DNA from: Lachnospira sp.
GTDB taxonomy: Bacteria > Bacillota > Clostridia > Lachnospirales > Lachnospiraceae
Reading direction: 5' to 3'
DNA: 64,000 nt
Assembly: GCA_017621205.1 (NCBI GenBank)
Contig: JAGATQ010000016.1
Coordinates: 86,902 to 150,901 of the forward strand
Below are positions 9,643-17,804 of this stretch, piece by piece. Each line of letters opens with the position of its first letter. Positions within the stretch are counted from its first letter, which is position 1. The notes below the pieces were generated by a model that was not told where the DNA came from, made no database searches, and was given only the letters and a program-made list of their open reading frames with translations. Position numbers and translations under genes: made by a program.

Positions 9643-10269
9643 CTACTCCTTTCCAATCTCCTTAAGTTCTTGTTTTATCTGTTCAATAAAGTCAACTTTA
9701 TGACAGGATTTACTCGTCTCTGCATCAATAATATCGTGAATATGCTTTACACATGTCTCTAAATCATCATTGACAACAATATAATCATAAGTACTCATAC
9801 TATTGCTTTCCACAATCGCCTGCTTCATGCGTTTCTCAACCGCTTTGGTATCCTCACTGCCCCTTCCCTCTAAACGAGCCTTCAGTTCTCCTGCACTCGG
9901 TGCAGTAATAAACAATAGCACTGCCTCAGGATACTGCCGCTTGATATTCATAGCACCCTGTACCTCAATCTCTAAGATGACATGGTTGCCCTTTGCCATC
10001 TCCTCCTCGACAAATGCCCTCGGTGTCCCGTAATAATTCTCCACATATTGTGCATACTCGATAAAGCCATTGTAATCAATTAACCGCTTAAATTCTTCCC
10101 GTGTCTTGAAATGATAATCCTTTCCGTCAACCTCGCCCTCTCTTGGACTTCTGGTAGTACAGGAAATAGAAAGACTATATCCATACTGGGAAACAAGCTG
10201 CTTAACAATCGTTCCTTTACCAGCACCGGAAAAGCCTGAAATTACAATTAATAATCCTTGTTTTGCCAT
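9643..10269 (-). CDS. gmk: Guanylate kinase
   Basis: Guanylate kinase converts GMP and ATP to GDP and ADP. The P-loop GFSGAGKGT sits near residue 13, followed by the GMP-binding SCTTRSPREGEVDGKDYHF and the ILEIEVQGAMNIK motif. Length is 208 residues. The start at 10269 has AAAGG nine bases upstream; ATGs at 10278 and 10275 sit too close to it. In many Clostridia a small RemA/DUF370 gene lies between yicC and gmk. Here the gap is only about 20 bases, so that gene is absent from this position. Confidence 0.96.
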   Translation of the reverse strand: MAKQGLLIVISGFSGAGKGTIVKQLVSQYGYSLSISCTTRSPREGEVDGKDYHFKTREEFKRLIDYNGFIEYAQYVENYYGTPRAFVEEEMAKGNHVILEIEVQGAMNIKRQYPEAVLLFITAPSAGELKARLEGRGSEDTKAVEKRMKQAIVESNSMSTYDYIVVNDDLETCVKHIHDIIDAETSKSCHKVDFIEQIKQELKEIGKE

Positions 10270-10289
10270 CCTCATCATCCTTTGGTCGT

Positions 10290-11189
10290 CTATTCGATAT
10301 TCTGAATCTGCTCTCTCACCCGTTCAATCTCGGTCTTTAAATCAATTCCATAATTGGAAATAGTAATATCATTCGCCTTACTCAATATCGTATTGGCTTC
10401 CCGATTCATCTCCTGTGCAAGAAAATCAAGCTTGCGTCCGATACTGTCCGTATTCTTCTCACTATCAAAGCCCTGCTTTAATATATCTCTCGCACCGCTA
10501 ATATGGCTCTTTAACCGAACCGTCTCCTCATCCACACATATTTTATCCGCAAATATTGTAACCTCTGCTGCTATACGGTTCTCATCAATAACAGAATTCT
10601 CTAAAAGCTCCCGTACCTTATCCGTAAGCTTCTCACGGTAACTGGCAATAATATCAGGGAAGTACTCCTCGATTGCCTCCACAATACGAAGCATACTGTC
10701 AAGCTTCCCCATCAAATCCTCATAGAGACGTCTGCCTTCCTCATGCCTTGCATGTAAAAAATCTTCACAGGCACCACGCAAAGCAGGCTCAACAAACTGC
10801 CATAAATCCTCTTCATCCGTTTGTTGTTCCTCAATTGTAAATACTTCAGGAAATCTTGCAAGCTGTCCGGTACGAACATCAAACGGAAGATTAAGTTCCT
10901 CACTCATCTGCTTCATATATTCCACATATTCACTGGCAATCCTGGAATGGTAGCAGACCGATACATTACCCTCGGAAGAATCCTCATAGGTAAAGAACAC
11001 ATCCACCTTGCCCCTCTGTATATATTCCTTTAAAATATTACGCATCTTAATCTCAAAGGGCGCCAGCTTCTTTGGCATCTTAAAATTAATATCACTATAA
11101 CGGTGATTCACCGCCTTCATCTCGACAATCACCTTGCGTGTCTCTTCTGACAACTCACACCTGCCAAAACCAGTCATGCTCTTAATCAT
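10290..11189 (-). CDS. YicC family endoribonuclease-like protein
   Basis: The 299 residues match the YicC/YloC family: the start MIKSMTGFGR is the family signature, KAVNHRYSDINFKMPK follows, and the conserved C-terminal domain (SDSIGRKLDFLAQEMNREANTI) is complete. Members have been linked to RNA decay and stress in E. coli and Bacillus. It is the first gene of the core operon here and precedes gmk. The family call is secure; the exact substrate in this organism is unknown. Confidence 0.93.
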   Translation of the reverse strand: MIKSMTGFGRCELSEETRKVIVEMKAVNHRYSDINFKMPKKLAPFEIKMRNILKEYIQRGKVDVFFTYEDSSEGNVSVCYHSRIASEYVEYMKQMSEELNLPFDVRTGQLARFPEVFTIEEQQTDEEDLWQFVEPALRGACEDFLHARHEEGRRLYEDLMGKLDSMLRIVEAIEEYFPDIIASYREKLTDKVRELLENSVIDENRIAAEVTIFADKICVDEETVRLKSHISGARDILKQGFDSEKNTDSIGRKLDFLAQEMNREANTILSKANDITISNYGIDLKTEIERVREQIQNIE

Positions 11190-11290
11190 AACTACTGACC
11201 TGCCTTCTTCTCATTCTGTATTACTGTCATATCTTTAAAAAGCATAAAAATACTCATATATTATACGCTATAATCCACTAAGCGTCAAGC

Positions 11291-11312
11291 GGGGAATTCA
11301 TATAGAATCCCC
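11291..11312 (-). terminator. Hairpin after the 151-residue exported protein gene
   Basis: GGGGATTC and its near-complement GAATTCCCC form a stem just downstream of the stop at 11314. No clear T run follows, so termination strength is uncertain. Confidence 0.4.
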
Positions 11313-11313
11313 A

Positions 11314-11760
11314 TTAAACTTGCTTAGTTATTGTTTTACTCCATTTACCATAGACTTTTTTACCATTCACAATTTGAAAGGCCCTCACTTTTACTTTTAT
11401 ACCTAGAGAAACAACAAAATCATAGTCAAAGCATGTTCCTCTAGTATAGGTAATACGTTTATCTCCCCATGACCCGTCTGCATTTTTATCCTTTATAGAA
11501 AGTTGATAGGCAGATGCTCCTGCAACATCATTCCAGCGTAATCTATAAATTTCATTACCCGGCATGTTGGGTTTAGGCGCAATATGTTTAAATTTTTTAA
11601 TAACCGGGGCCTTTAGTTTTGTTGTTTTCTTTTTTACGTCACAATCTTTTCGACTCCCAGCCTCCTGTTTTGCCAAAACGACATGTCTGGGAGTCGCTGA
11701 CATCTCCCCTATGAAAACAACTAATAACATCAAAAGTAGTAACATTTTTATTTTTCTCAT
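11314..11760 (-). CDS. Small exported protein with a fibronectin type III-like domain
   Basis: The protein starts with a hydrophobic stretch (KMLLLLMLLVVFIGEMSA) that looks like a signal peptide, then a lysine-rich linker. The remaining 90 residues resemble one fibronectin III fold: YRLRWNDVAGASAYQLSI, then a closing VKVRAFQIVNGKKVYGKWSK. The same motif style appears in the larger peptidase gene at 18934-20706. The start at 11760 (ATG) has AGGAGG ten bases upstream. Function is unknown; it is probably cell-surface or secreted. It is adjacent to another small exported protein. Confidence 0.72.
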   Translation of the reverse strand: MRKIKMLLLLMLLVVFIGEMSATPRHVVLAKQEAGSRKDCDVKKKTTKLKAPVIKKFKHIAPKPNMPGNEIYRLRWNDVAGASAYQLSIKDKNADGSWGDKRITYTRGTCFDYDFVVSLGIKVKVRAFQIVNGKKVYGKWSKTITKQV

Positions 11761-11802
11761 AGGATTCAAACCTCCTTTAAAATCTTATTTAATATTGTTA
11801 CA

Positions 11803-12282
11803 TCAAGGAAGAATTGATACTTGTTCGACTTTATTATTTTTAACAACGAAACAAAGTCTCGGACAACTCGCTGCTTTATTCAGCCAATTGCACAAATATA
11901 CAAACTCTTTTCTTGATACTTCTCTTGTTTTGTCCATTCCGTCTGGCGTATAAAATTTAACCTTTTTCGACAACGCAAAATTTCTACTCTTCTTTTTACA
12001 ATATTGATAATTGCCATCAAAAATAGCCTTTTTCGACTTCCCCTTCAATAGCGACCCCTGTATTGTCATAGAGGTTTCATCAATAGTTACCTTTGAAAGA
12101 ATTGCACTTGGTTTTTCCCTCCTTTCCTTAAGCCAACTGGAAACGTATACTGTTTTTCTGGTTACCTCTTTCGTTTTTTTGCTTTTTCCAAATACTGTAA
12201 TTTGTAATGTTGATATTATAATGACAAAAACTAACACTGCCACCAGAATCTTTTTAATATTCTTTGTTATTTGATTGCTCAT
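11803..12282 (-). CDS. Hypothetical membrane-anchored or exported protein
   Basis: I do not recognise this protein. It has 159 residues, with an N-terminal membrane segment or uncleaved signal (ILVAVLVFVIIISTLQITVF) and a basic, lysine-rich remainder containing the patch RKEFVYLCNWLNKAASCP. ATG at 12282 has GGGAGG eight bases upstream. Its stop is 42 bases from the next exported gene, and it lies just downstream of the ABC permease. It could be an accessory part of that transport operon, but nothing in the sequence proves it. Confidence 0.6.
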   Translation of the reverse strand: MSNQITKNIKKILVAVLVFVIIISTLQITVFGKSKKTKEVTRKTVYVSSWLKERREKPSAILSKVTIDETSMTIQGSLLKGKSKKAIFDGNYQYCKKKSRNFALSKKVKFYTPDGMDKTREVSRKEFVYLCNWLNKAASCPRLCFVVKNNKVEQVSILP

Positions 12283-12296
12283 AATGCTTCCTCCCT

Positions 12297-14798
12297 TCAT
12301 TCAAATCCCCGAATCCGCTCTACCAATGTCTCCTTCCTTCCAAGTCTCCAGTAAGCAATAAGCGGTACTGCAATACACATCAGCATGACCGTAGCCCCCG
12401 CAAGCAATACCGGAAGCACAGGCACCTCAAAAGGTATTTGCCTGTAATTCATCGACTGATACAGACAATAGGTAATGAAAAGCCCGATAGTAGCTGCAAA
12501 AAGCAATGCACTTACTGCATATAAAACCCCTTCACGAACCAGTAGTTTTTGTAGCTGTTTCTGTGTCATACCAATGCTTTCCATGACAGAAAGCTCCATC
12601 TGACTTGTTTGCAGATTGCTAACAGAGGTATTCACATAATTCATAATGCCAATAAAGGCAAGGAGCAATGCAAGCCCCATCCCTATCCGCATCATATTTC
12701 CCTGTGCCTTCTCAACCGTTTTTACTTCCTCTATTTTAGAACTATAGGAAAAATCTTTTTTGTAGCTGCTGTCATCCATTAAGTCCTTTATCCTGTCCTC
12801 TGCCTCCTCATCATACTCCCGTTCATACTCTATACCGAGCTTGGAAATATAAGGGTTCTTTGTTATTTTCTTTAAAAAGGTACTACTTACAATTAAAGTA
12901 GGAGGTGTTCCTAACAGATTCGCATAATGGGTATCATTCGTGATTCCCTGCATTGTCATCTGATAGCGCTGTTTCGGATTATCCTTAAGATAATAAGATA
13001 TCTTCTGCCCATTCACCTTTTCAAAATCCAAGCCTAACATATTATCATATAATATACATGCTTTCCCTTCTAAAAAATCCTTCTCCGCTACCGTATTTTC
13101 CATGGTAAGATTCAAATACCGAAATGCGTCCTTGTCAATTCCAACCAAAAACGAGTAATACTTCTCTGGATGCTTCTGATAGTCCTCCTTAACATCGTCA
13201 TAGGCTTCCTGCATCCACATATCATAAAAATTTGTCATCCAGTAATCTATAAATTCTGCCTGCCAAGGAATTACAATCTCCTCGTTATAAACCGGATATA
13301 CCTTTTTAATTGCCTCATCTTCTTTTATGTTCTCTAAAAAAGATATATCTATCAGAGGTTTCCACTCATTCTTTTCACGCATCTGCATCGTATCATTATT
13401 AATAATCATATCGGATTCCATATAGTTGGACACAATCGTTCTTGGTCCCTGGCTTTCTATCAATGTCACCATGCATAAAAACACCGATAAGGAAATACCA
13501 AGAGAAGCAACAACCATAGCTGTTTTTTTCTTATCCCTGCCGATTCGCTCCTTTGCCATTCTCCACAAAATACCTCCCTTTGCCGGCTTACGGGTTTGCT
13601 TTTTAAGAGATACCTTCCGGTATCCCAATGCCTCTATCGGAGAGGATAGTGTCGCCAGCCTGGCTGGCTTTCTACTTCCTATTTTCACAGTAGCCACAGT
13701 AAATAATATACTCAGTCCAAAAATAAACGGATGAAATACAATTTCAATATGCTTCTCATGAATTCCCAACCCTTTTACAATTGCAGGAATCAACCCAAAA
13801 GATGTAACAATTCCAAGAACCAGACCCATGCCAATGCCCATTGCCCCAATGAGCCACACTTGTTTTTTTACGAGTTGATAAATCTGCTTCGGTGTCATTC
13901 CTATCGTCTGCAGAAGACCATAATACCGGATATTACCGGAAACAGAAAGATACAGAATATTATAGATTAACAAGTAAGCACTTAGGCAGATAACAGCAAT
14001 CAGACCAAGCACCCCAAGCAATACATATACCATGCCTGTCTGTGCGGTGGAAGAAGGGATTAACCGCTGTTTTTTATCCACCTTTAAATCCTTCTCCAAA
14101 CGTTCGAAAAGCTTATTGGTTATAATGCCTGACTTTAATTGCAGATGCAAAAGACCTGTAGCATTATCCTGTAACATAAAGCCGGACTGTTCAAAAAATT
14201 CCTTTGACACATAAAATGTTTTTTTATCTCCATATCCTCCCCACATGCCGGATATCACCAATTCCCTCGTATGCTCTCCGAGATTATCTCCATATGTAAT
14301 CGTAAAAGAATCGCCGACATTAAGCTGCTCCATTCCGCAATCCTTCAGCACTTCCCTTGTTACCATAACCTCATTGGCTTTTTGAGGATAGCTTCCCTTT
14401 ACCCATTTCCTCGCAGGCTTCAATATGGTCTCCCATTGTGTTTTATCTGCCCAGACAAATATCGAATGCAGCGTATCGTCCTGCTCTGTTTTAATCCCCC
14501 ATCCTGAATAGGCACCTATCCCAACAGCCTTTATTTCAGGGTGGCCTTGACAAATCTCCTCCTGCTCCTTGGTAAATCCATAAAGAACCGCCTCAAATTC
14601 TCCGCCCTGCGTACGCAGCATCTCAAGCTTCAGCATGCGAATCCATGTCCCGCCTACAGTCAAAACCGTAAACAGCATAAATGCAGATAGCATCACAGCA
14701 AGAATCAGAACTATATTTTTTCCCTTGTTCCGAACAAGCGAGTGCGTTGCCATTCTTGTAATTACCGCACCATTATTATTTCTAAGCAATGCGACCAC
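12297..14798 (-). CDS. FtsX/MacB-type ABC transporter permease
   Basis: The 833-residue permease belongs to the FtsX-like group used in antimicrobial-peptide resistance and lipoprotein release. It has a first membrane helix near residues 28-50, a large outside domain, three helices at about 255-385, a second helix and outside domain starting near 425, and a final three-helix FtsX block (about 705-820). This double FtsX layout is typical. GTG at 14798 overlaps the ATPase gene by 17 bases, implying coupled translation; an ATG at 14753 is the alternative start. The partner two-component system lies just upstream. Confidence 0.88.
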   Translation of the reverse strand: MVALLRNNNGAVITRMATHSLVRNKGKNIVLILAVMLSAFMLFTVLTVGGTWIRMLKLEMLRTQGGEFEAVLYGFTKEQEEICQGHPEIKAVGIGAYSGWGIKTEQDDTLHSIFVWADKTQWETILKPARKWVKGSYPQKANEVMVTREVLKDCGMEQLNVGDSFTITYGDNLGEHTRELVISGMWGGYGDKKTFYVSKEFFEQSGFMLQDNATGLLHLQLKSGIITNKLFERLEKDLKVDKKQRLIPSSTAQTGMVYVLLGVLGLIAVICLSAYLLIYNILYLSVSGNIRYYGLLQTIGMTPKQIYQLVKKQVWLIGAMGIGMGLVLGIVTSFGLIPAIVKGLGIHEKHIEIVFHPFIFGLSILFTVATVKIGSRKPARLATLSSPIEALGYRKVSLKKQTRKPAKGGILWRMAKERIGRDKKKTAMVVASLGISLSVFLCMVTLIESQGPRTIVSNYMESDMIINNDTMQMREKNEWKPLIDISFLENIKEDEAIKKVYPVYNEEIVIPWQAEFIDYWMTNFYDMWMQEAYDDVKEDYQKHPEKYYSFLVGIDKDAFRYLNLTMENTVAEKDFLEGKACILYDNMLGLDFEKVNGQKISYYLKDNPKQRYQMTMQGITNDTHYANLLGTPPTLIVSSTFLKKITKNPYISKLGIEYEREYDEEAEDRIKDLMDDSSYKKDFSYSSKIEEVKTVEKAQGNMMRIGMGLALLLAFIGIMNYVNTSVSNLQTSQMELSVMESIGMTQKQLQKLLVREGVLYAVSALLFAATIGLFITYCLYQSMNYRQIPFEVPVLPVLLAGATVMLMCIAVPLIAYWRLGRKETLVERIRGFE

Positions 14799-15465
14799 CG
14801 CCCTTCACAAGCCTGCCATCCTCAATACGCACAATGCGGTCTGCCAACTGGGCAATATCGTGGTCATGGGTAATTAAAACAATGGTCTGCTGATATTGTT
14901 TTGCAGCCATTTTTAACAAGCCCATTACATCATGACTGCTCTGTGTATCGAGGTTTCCCGTCGGCTCGTCTGCCAGAATAATAGCTGGTTTAGAGGCAAT
15001 GGCTCTCGCTATCGCAACCCTTTGCTGCTGCCCGCCAGACAATGTGCCAGGAAGCATCTGTCTCTTCTCAGTAAGCTTTAACACATCCAATAACTCTGCC
15101 ACAAACCCATCATCAACATGCATCCCATCCAGTTCAATCGGTAACACAATATTTTCGTAAACATTCATATCCTGCACTAGATTATAATTTTGAAAAATAA
15201 AACCGACTTTCCTGCGCCGGAAAATAGCAAGCTGTTCACGGTTCATCCCGCCAAGTCTCCTACCGTCTACTATCACCTCTCCTTCGGTAGGAGTATCCAA
15301 CCCTCCAAGCATATGCAAAAGTGTACTCTTTCCACTGCCAGACTTACCGATAATAGCCACAAATTCCTGCTCCGAAACCGTAAAATCCACGCCATCCAGT
15401 GCCTTTACCGTATTCTCGCCCAGCGTATAGTACTTTTTCAGATTTTTAGTTTCTACGATATTCAT
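14782..15465 (-). CDS. ABC transporter ATP-binding protein (MacB/LolD type)
   Basis: This 227-residue ATPase powers the adjacent FtsX-type permease. Walker A is GKSGSGKSTLLH (about residue 39), the Q-loop is in FIFQNYNLV, the signature is LSGGQQQRVAIARA, and Walker B is IILADEPTGNLD followed by the switch His in LITHDHDIA. AAAGGAGG precedes the ATG. It is expressed from a promoter about 320 bases upstream, with a folded leader between (see 15565-15839). Substrate is unknown; antimicrobial peptides are the usual guess for this module type. Confidence 0.92.
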   Translation of the reverse strand: MNIVETKNLKKYYTLGENTVKALDGVDFTVSEQEFVAIIGKSGSGKSTLLHMLGGLDTPTEGEVIVDGRRLGGMNREQLAIFRRRKVGFIFQNYNLVQDMNVYENIVLPIELDGMHVDDGFVAELLDVLKLTEKRQMLPGTLSGGQQQRVAIARAIASKPAIILADEPTGNLDTQSSHDVMGLLKMAAKQYQQTIVLITHDHDIAQLADRIVRIEDGRLVKGGGRIA

Positions 15466-15564
15466 TTCTTACCTCCTTTTATTTTATTAAGACTAGGCAA
15501 TTGCGAAACTTGTAGCTGTTAGGCAGATAGACATCAGTAGCTTATTGTTTCGTAATTGACTATC

Positions 15565-15773
15565 TATACTCAAACTTCGCACATAGAAAAGTGCCGTTAG
15601 AGTAAGTAATTATTATGTTCAAAAGAAAAACTATCTGAACACGCCGGCACTTGATTTTGCATAGCAAAATCTTAGTACCGCTGCGTGTGAGGCTAAGCGA
15701 GAGCGGGTTTTTCGTTGAATGTAATAATTACTTACTCAGATATAAACTTTAAGTGCGAAGTTTGAGTATCTAT
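15565..15773. repeat. 209-bp inverted-repeat element forming the leader of the ABC operon
   Basis: The two ends are imperfect inverted repeats of about 55 bases. The outer ends both read ATACTCAAACTTCGCAC when oriented inward, and the inner parts share GAGTAAGTAATTATTA. The middle contains a further hairpin, GATTTTGCtatGCAAAATC, and a GC-rich CGCCGGCACTT patch. The element begins about seven bases after the -10 box at 15781, so nearly all of it would be transcribed as 5' leader of the ABC genes. It could be a small non-autonomous mobile element (MITE) or a regulatory RNA. The outer repeat also occurs as a short hairpin at 30803-30830. Confidence 0.7.
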
Positions 15774-15780
15774 AAAAAGA

Positions 15781-15839
15781 AGTATAAACTAAAAAAATCA
15801 CAAACCATTCTCAATATTACATTATCACATTATTGTGAT
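15781..15839 (-). promoter_or_regulatory. Putative operator and promoter of the ABC operon
   Basis: An inverted repeat ATCACA-N4-TGTGAT (15824-15839) lies exactly 37 bases upstream of a TATACT -10 box (15781-15786) on the minus strand. The same arrangement with the same spacing is found before the response regulator gene at 17510-17568. I infer that the adjacent response regulator binds both. No good -35 box is visible at either place, which fits an activated promoter. Confidence 0.7.
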
Positions 15840-15877
15840 GATTCATTTTATGATTGTTTTAACGATTGATATAACGA

Positions 15878-16795
15878 TTAATTCATCAGATAGATTTGAA
15901 ACTCAGAACCTTGATTCACCCGGGAACGCACTTCAATATATCCGTTTTGCAGTTCAATAATCCTTCTTGCAAGATACAGTCCAATTCCGATTCCCTCCTG
16001 TTCGTGTACCTCCGGTTCACGGTAAAACCGATTAAAAATCTCTGCCTGCCGCTCCAATGCGATACCTTTACCAGTGTCCTTAATATTGATTCTCGTATAA
16101 ATCTCCAGAACGGATACCTCTATCTCTATTTTTCCACCAGCATCTGTATACTTCACCGCATTATCAAGAATATTAAAAATGGCCTCCTCCGTCCATTTAC
16201 TATCATGACTTATCCGAATTTTTTCACTACATGCAACAAACAATTGTATCTGTTTTTGCTCCGCCTTGGGAACAATCGCTTCCACTGCCTTGCCAATAGT
16301 GGTAAGCAAGGGAGCCTCATCCCTCTGTATTTTAATAATTCCTGCCTCCATCCGGGACATCTTAACAAGACTCTGAAAAAGGAAATTTAATTTATCGGTT
16401 TGACCTTCCAAGCTCTTAACAAACTCCTTGCCCTTATCTGACATTGGTTCTTCCTTTAACATATCAAGATAAATCTTCATATTGGCAATCGGCGTCCTGG
16501 TCTGATGGGAAATATCGGAAATCATCTCTTTCATTACGTTCTTCTCTCTTACACTCTCCTCCTTTTTTCTTCTGAATATATAAGAAATACGACGCAATTT
16601 TTCATGGATTTTGCTCTGTAATGTTTCCTCCGCTTCCTCTATCTCTTCTATTTCTTTTTCCGAAATAATAACGTCAAGCCATTGCTCCAGCTGCTCTGTA
16701 AACCGCTCTACCTCTTTTTTGTAATGCCATAGCCGGTACAGCAAAATGAACACTGCTACACTGGCCAAAACCGCCCATATCACTAACTCAACCAT
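15878..16795 (-). CDS. Sensor histidine kinase with a short membrane sensor
   Basis: The 305-residue kinase has one N-terminal membrane helix (residues 5-21) and almost no outside domain, so it probably senses through the membrane or through its partner transporter. A charged coiled linker leads to the H-box SDISHQTRTP with the phospho-accepting His97. It then has the N-box (IFNILDNAVKYTD), DTGKGIA and GIGLYLARRI ATP-binding motifs. It overlaps the response regulator gene by 13 bases. Together with the FtsX-type ABC genes it resembles the peptide-sensing and detoxification modules of Firmicutes. Confidence 0.92.
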   Translation of the reverse strand: MVELVIWAVLASVAVFILLYRLWHYKKEVERFTEQLEQWLDVIISEKEIEEIEEAEETLQSKIHEKLRRISYIFRRKKEESVREKNVMKEMISDISHQTRTPIANMKIYLDMLKEEPMSDKGKEFVKSLEGQTDKLNFLFQSLVKMSRMEAGIIKIQRDEAPLLTTIGKAVEAIVPKAEQKQIQLFVACSEKIRISHDSKWTEEAIFNILDNAVKYTDAGGKIEIEVSVLEIYTRINIKDTGKGIALERQAEIFNRFYREPEVHEQEGIGIGLYLARRIIELQNGYIEVRSRVNQGSEFQIYLMN

Positions 16796-17451
16796 TGATA
16801 TCCCATCCCATAAACATTTGAAATATATCTGTGCTTTTCATTCTCTATCTTGCTCCGCAAGCGGTTCACATTGACCGCAAGTGTATGCTTGTCTACAAAT
16901 TGTCCATTGCTATCCCACAACCGTTCCAGCAATACCGAATACGTCAACAGCTTCCCTCTGTGTTCTATCAGCAGACGAAGAAGGCGAAATTCTGTAGGAG
17001 TGAGCAGACACTCTTCTCCCGAAACCTCTACCTTAGCCTTATCAAAATCCACCATTAAATATCCGTCCTGAAAAATTTGGGGCCTGTCGCCCAGCCCTCT
17101 TTTAAACATCACATCCATTTTCTTTAGCAGGACCTTTATCGAAAACGGCTTTGTTATATAATCATCTGCCCCTGCATCATATCCTTCTAATGCATCCTCC
17201 TCCAAATCTCTTGCCGTAAGAAATAAAACGGGAATCCCTTGTTGCTCCTTTACCTGCCTGCAAAAGGCAAAGCCCTCCCCATCCGGTAAATTGACATCCA
17301 GCAATATCATATCTGCTCCATTTTGCGAATAAAGTGTATTCGCTTCCTTTAAAGAATGGGCAGGAACCACTTCGTATCCTTCCTTGGATAATGCATGGCA
17401 GATTCCCTCATTCAGACTCCAATCATCCTCCACAATTAATATTTTTTTCAT
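16783..17451 (-). CDS. OmpR-family response regulator
   Basis: A receiver domain (KKILIVEDDWSLNEG, phosphorylation Asp in MILLDVNLPDGEG, Lys in ITKPFSI) is followed by a winged-helix DNA-binding domain (LTPTEFRLLRLLIEHRG ... VDKHTLAVNVNRLRSKI). The start at 17451 has GGAGG six bases upstream; longer in-frame starts lack one. The product has 222 residues. It lies first in the operon with the kinase. The matching inverted repeats at 17553 and 15824 are good candidates for its binding sites. Confidence 0.93.
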   Translation of the reverse strand: MKKILIVEDDWSLNEGICHALSKEGYEVVPAHSLKEANTLYSQNGADMILLDVNLPDGEGFAFCRQVKEQQGIPVLFLTARDLEEDALEGYDAGADDYITKPFSIKVLLKKMDVMFKRGLGDRPQIFQDGYLMVDFDKAKVEVSGEECLLTPTEFRLLRLLIEHRGKLLTYSVLLERLWDSNGQFVDKHTLAVNVNRLRSKIENEKHRYISNVYGMGYQWLS

Positions 17452-17509
17452 AGGCATCCTCCGCGTATTTCCCAACATTATTTTTGTTGTCTGGTTTCAT
17501 TTTAACATT

Positions 17510-17568
17510 AGTATAACATACCCCTTTTCTATTTTCTTCCCCTCCTATAACTATCACAAAATTGTGAT
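17510..17568 (-). promoter_or_regulatory. Putative operator and promoter of the two-component operon
   Basis: ATCACA-N4-TGTGAT (17553-17568) lies exactly 37 bases upstream of TATACT (17510-17515) on the minus strand, about 60 bases before the response regulator start. It duplicates the layout at 15781-15839. This suggests autoregulation plus control of the ABC genes. Confidence 0.7.
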
Positions 17569-17651
17569 AATATCCGGTCTTTCTTTCTAAAAAACAAGGA
17601 TAAATTGATACTGACCGTAACGATTTATCCTTGTGATATAAATTTTATGAT

Positions 17652-17804
17652 ATGATGCCAGGGTCAAAAGGTCAATATGCCGTTCACGCTTGCATGATAA
17701 GGCATTTGAACTTGGGACCCGCCAAACATGAGAAAGGAGCAATTTACGCAGTAAATTAGCGGATTTCGAATGTTTGCAGGATTGCTCCGTTGTTTCACAA
17801 CTCC
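17652..17804. repeat. Copy 1 of a terminal-inverted-repeat element, overlapping the hydE stop
   Basis: The stretch begins with ATGATGCCAGGGTCAAAAGG and runs through AATTTACGCAGTAAATT to a 26-base tail (17779-17804). It is nearly identical, in reverse orientation, to 63840-64000. Copy 2 has a second end with a matching inverted repeat; copy 1 stops after the 26-base tail. That tail is flipped relative to copy 2. Its last ten bases encode the final Glu, Leu and stop codon of hydE. An 83-codon open frame across it is a chance reading. Confidence 0.8.
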
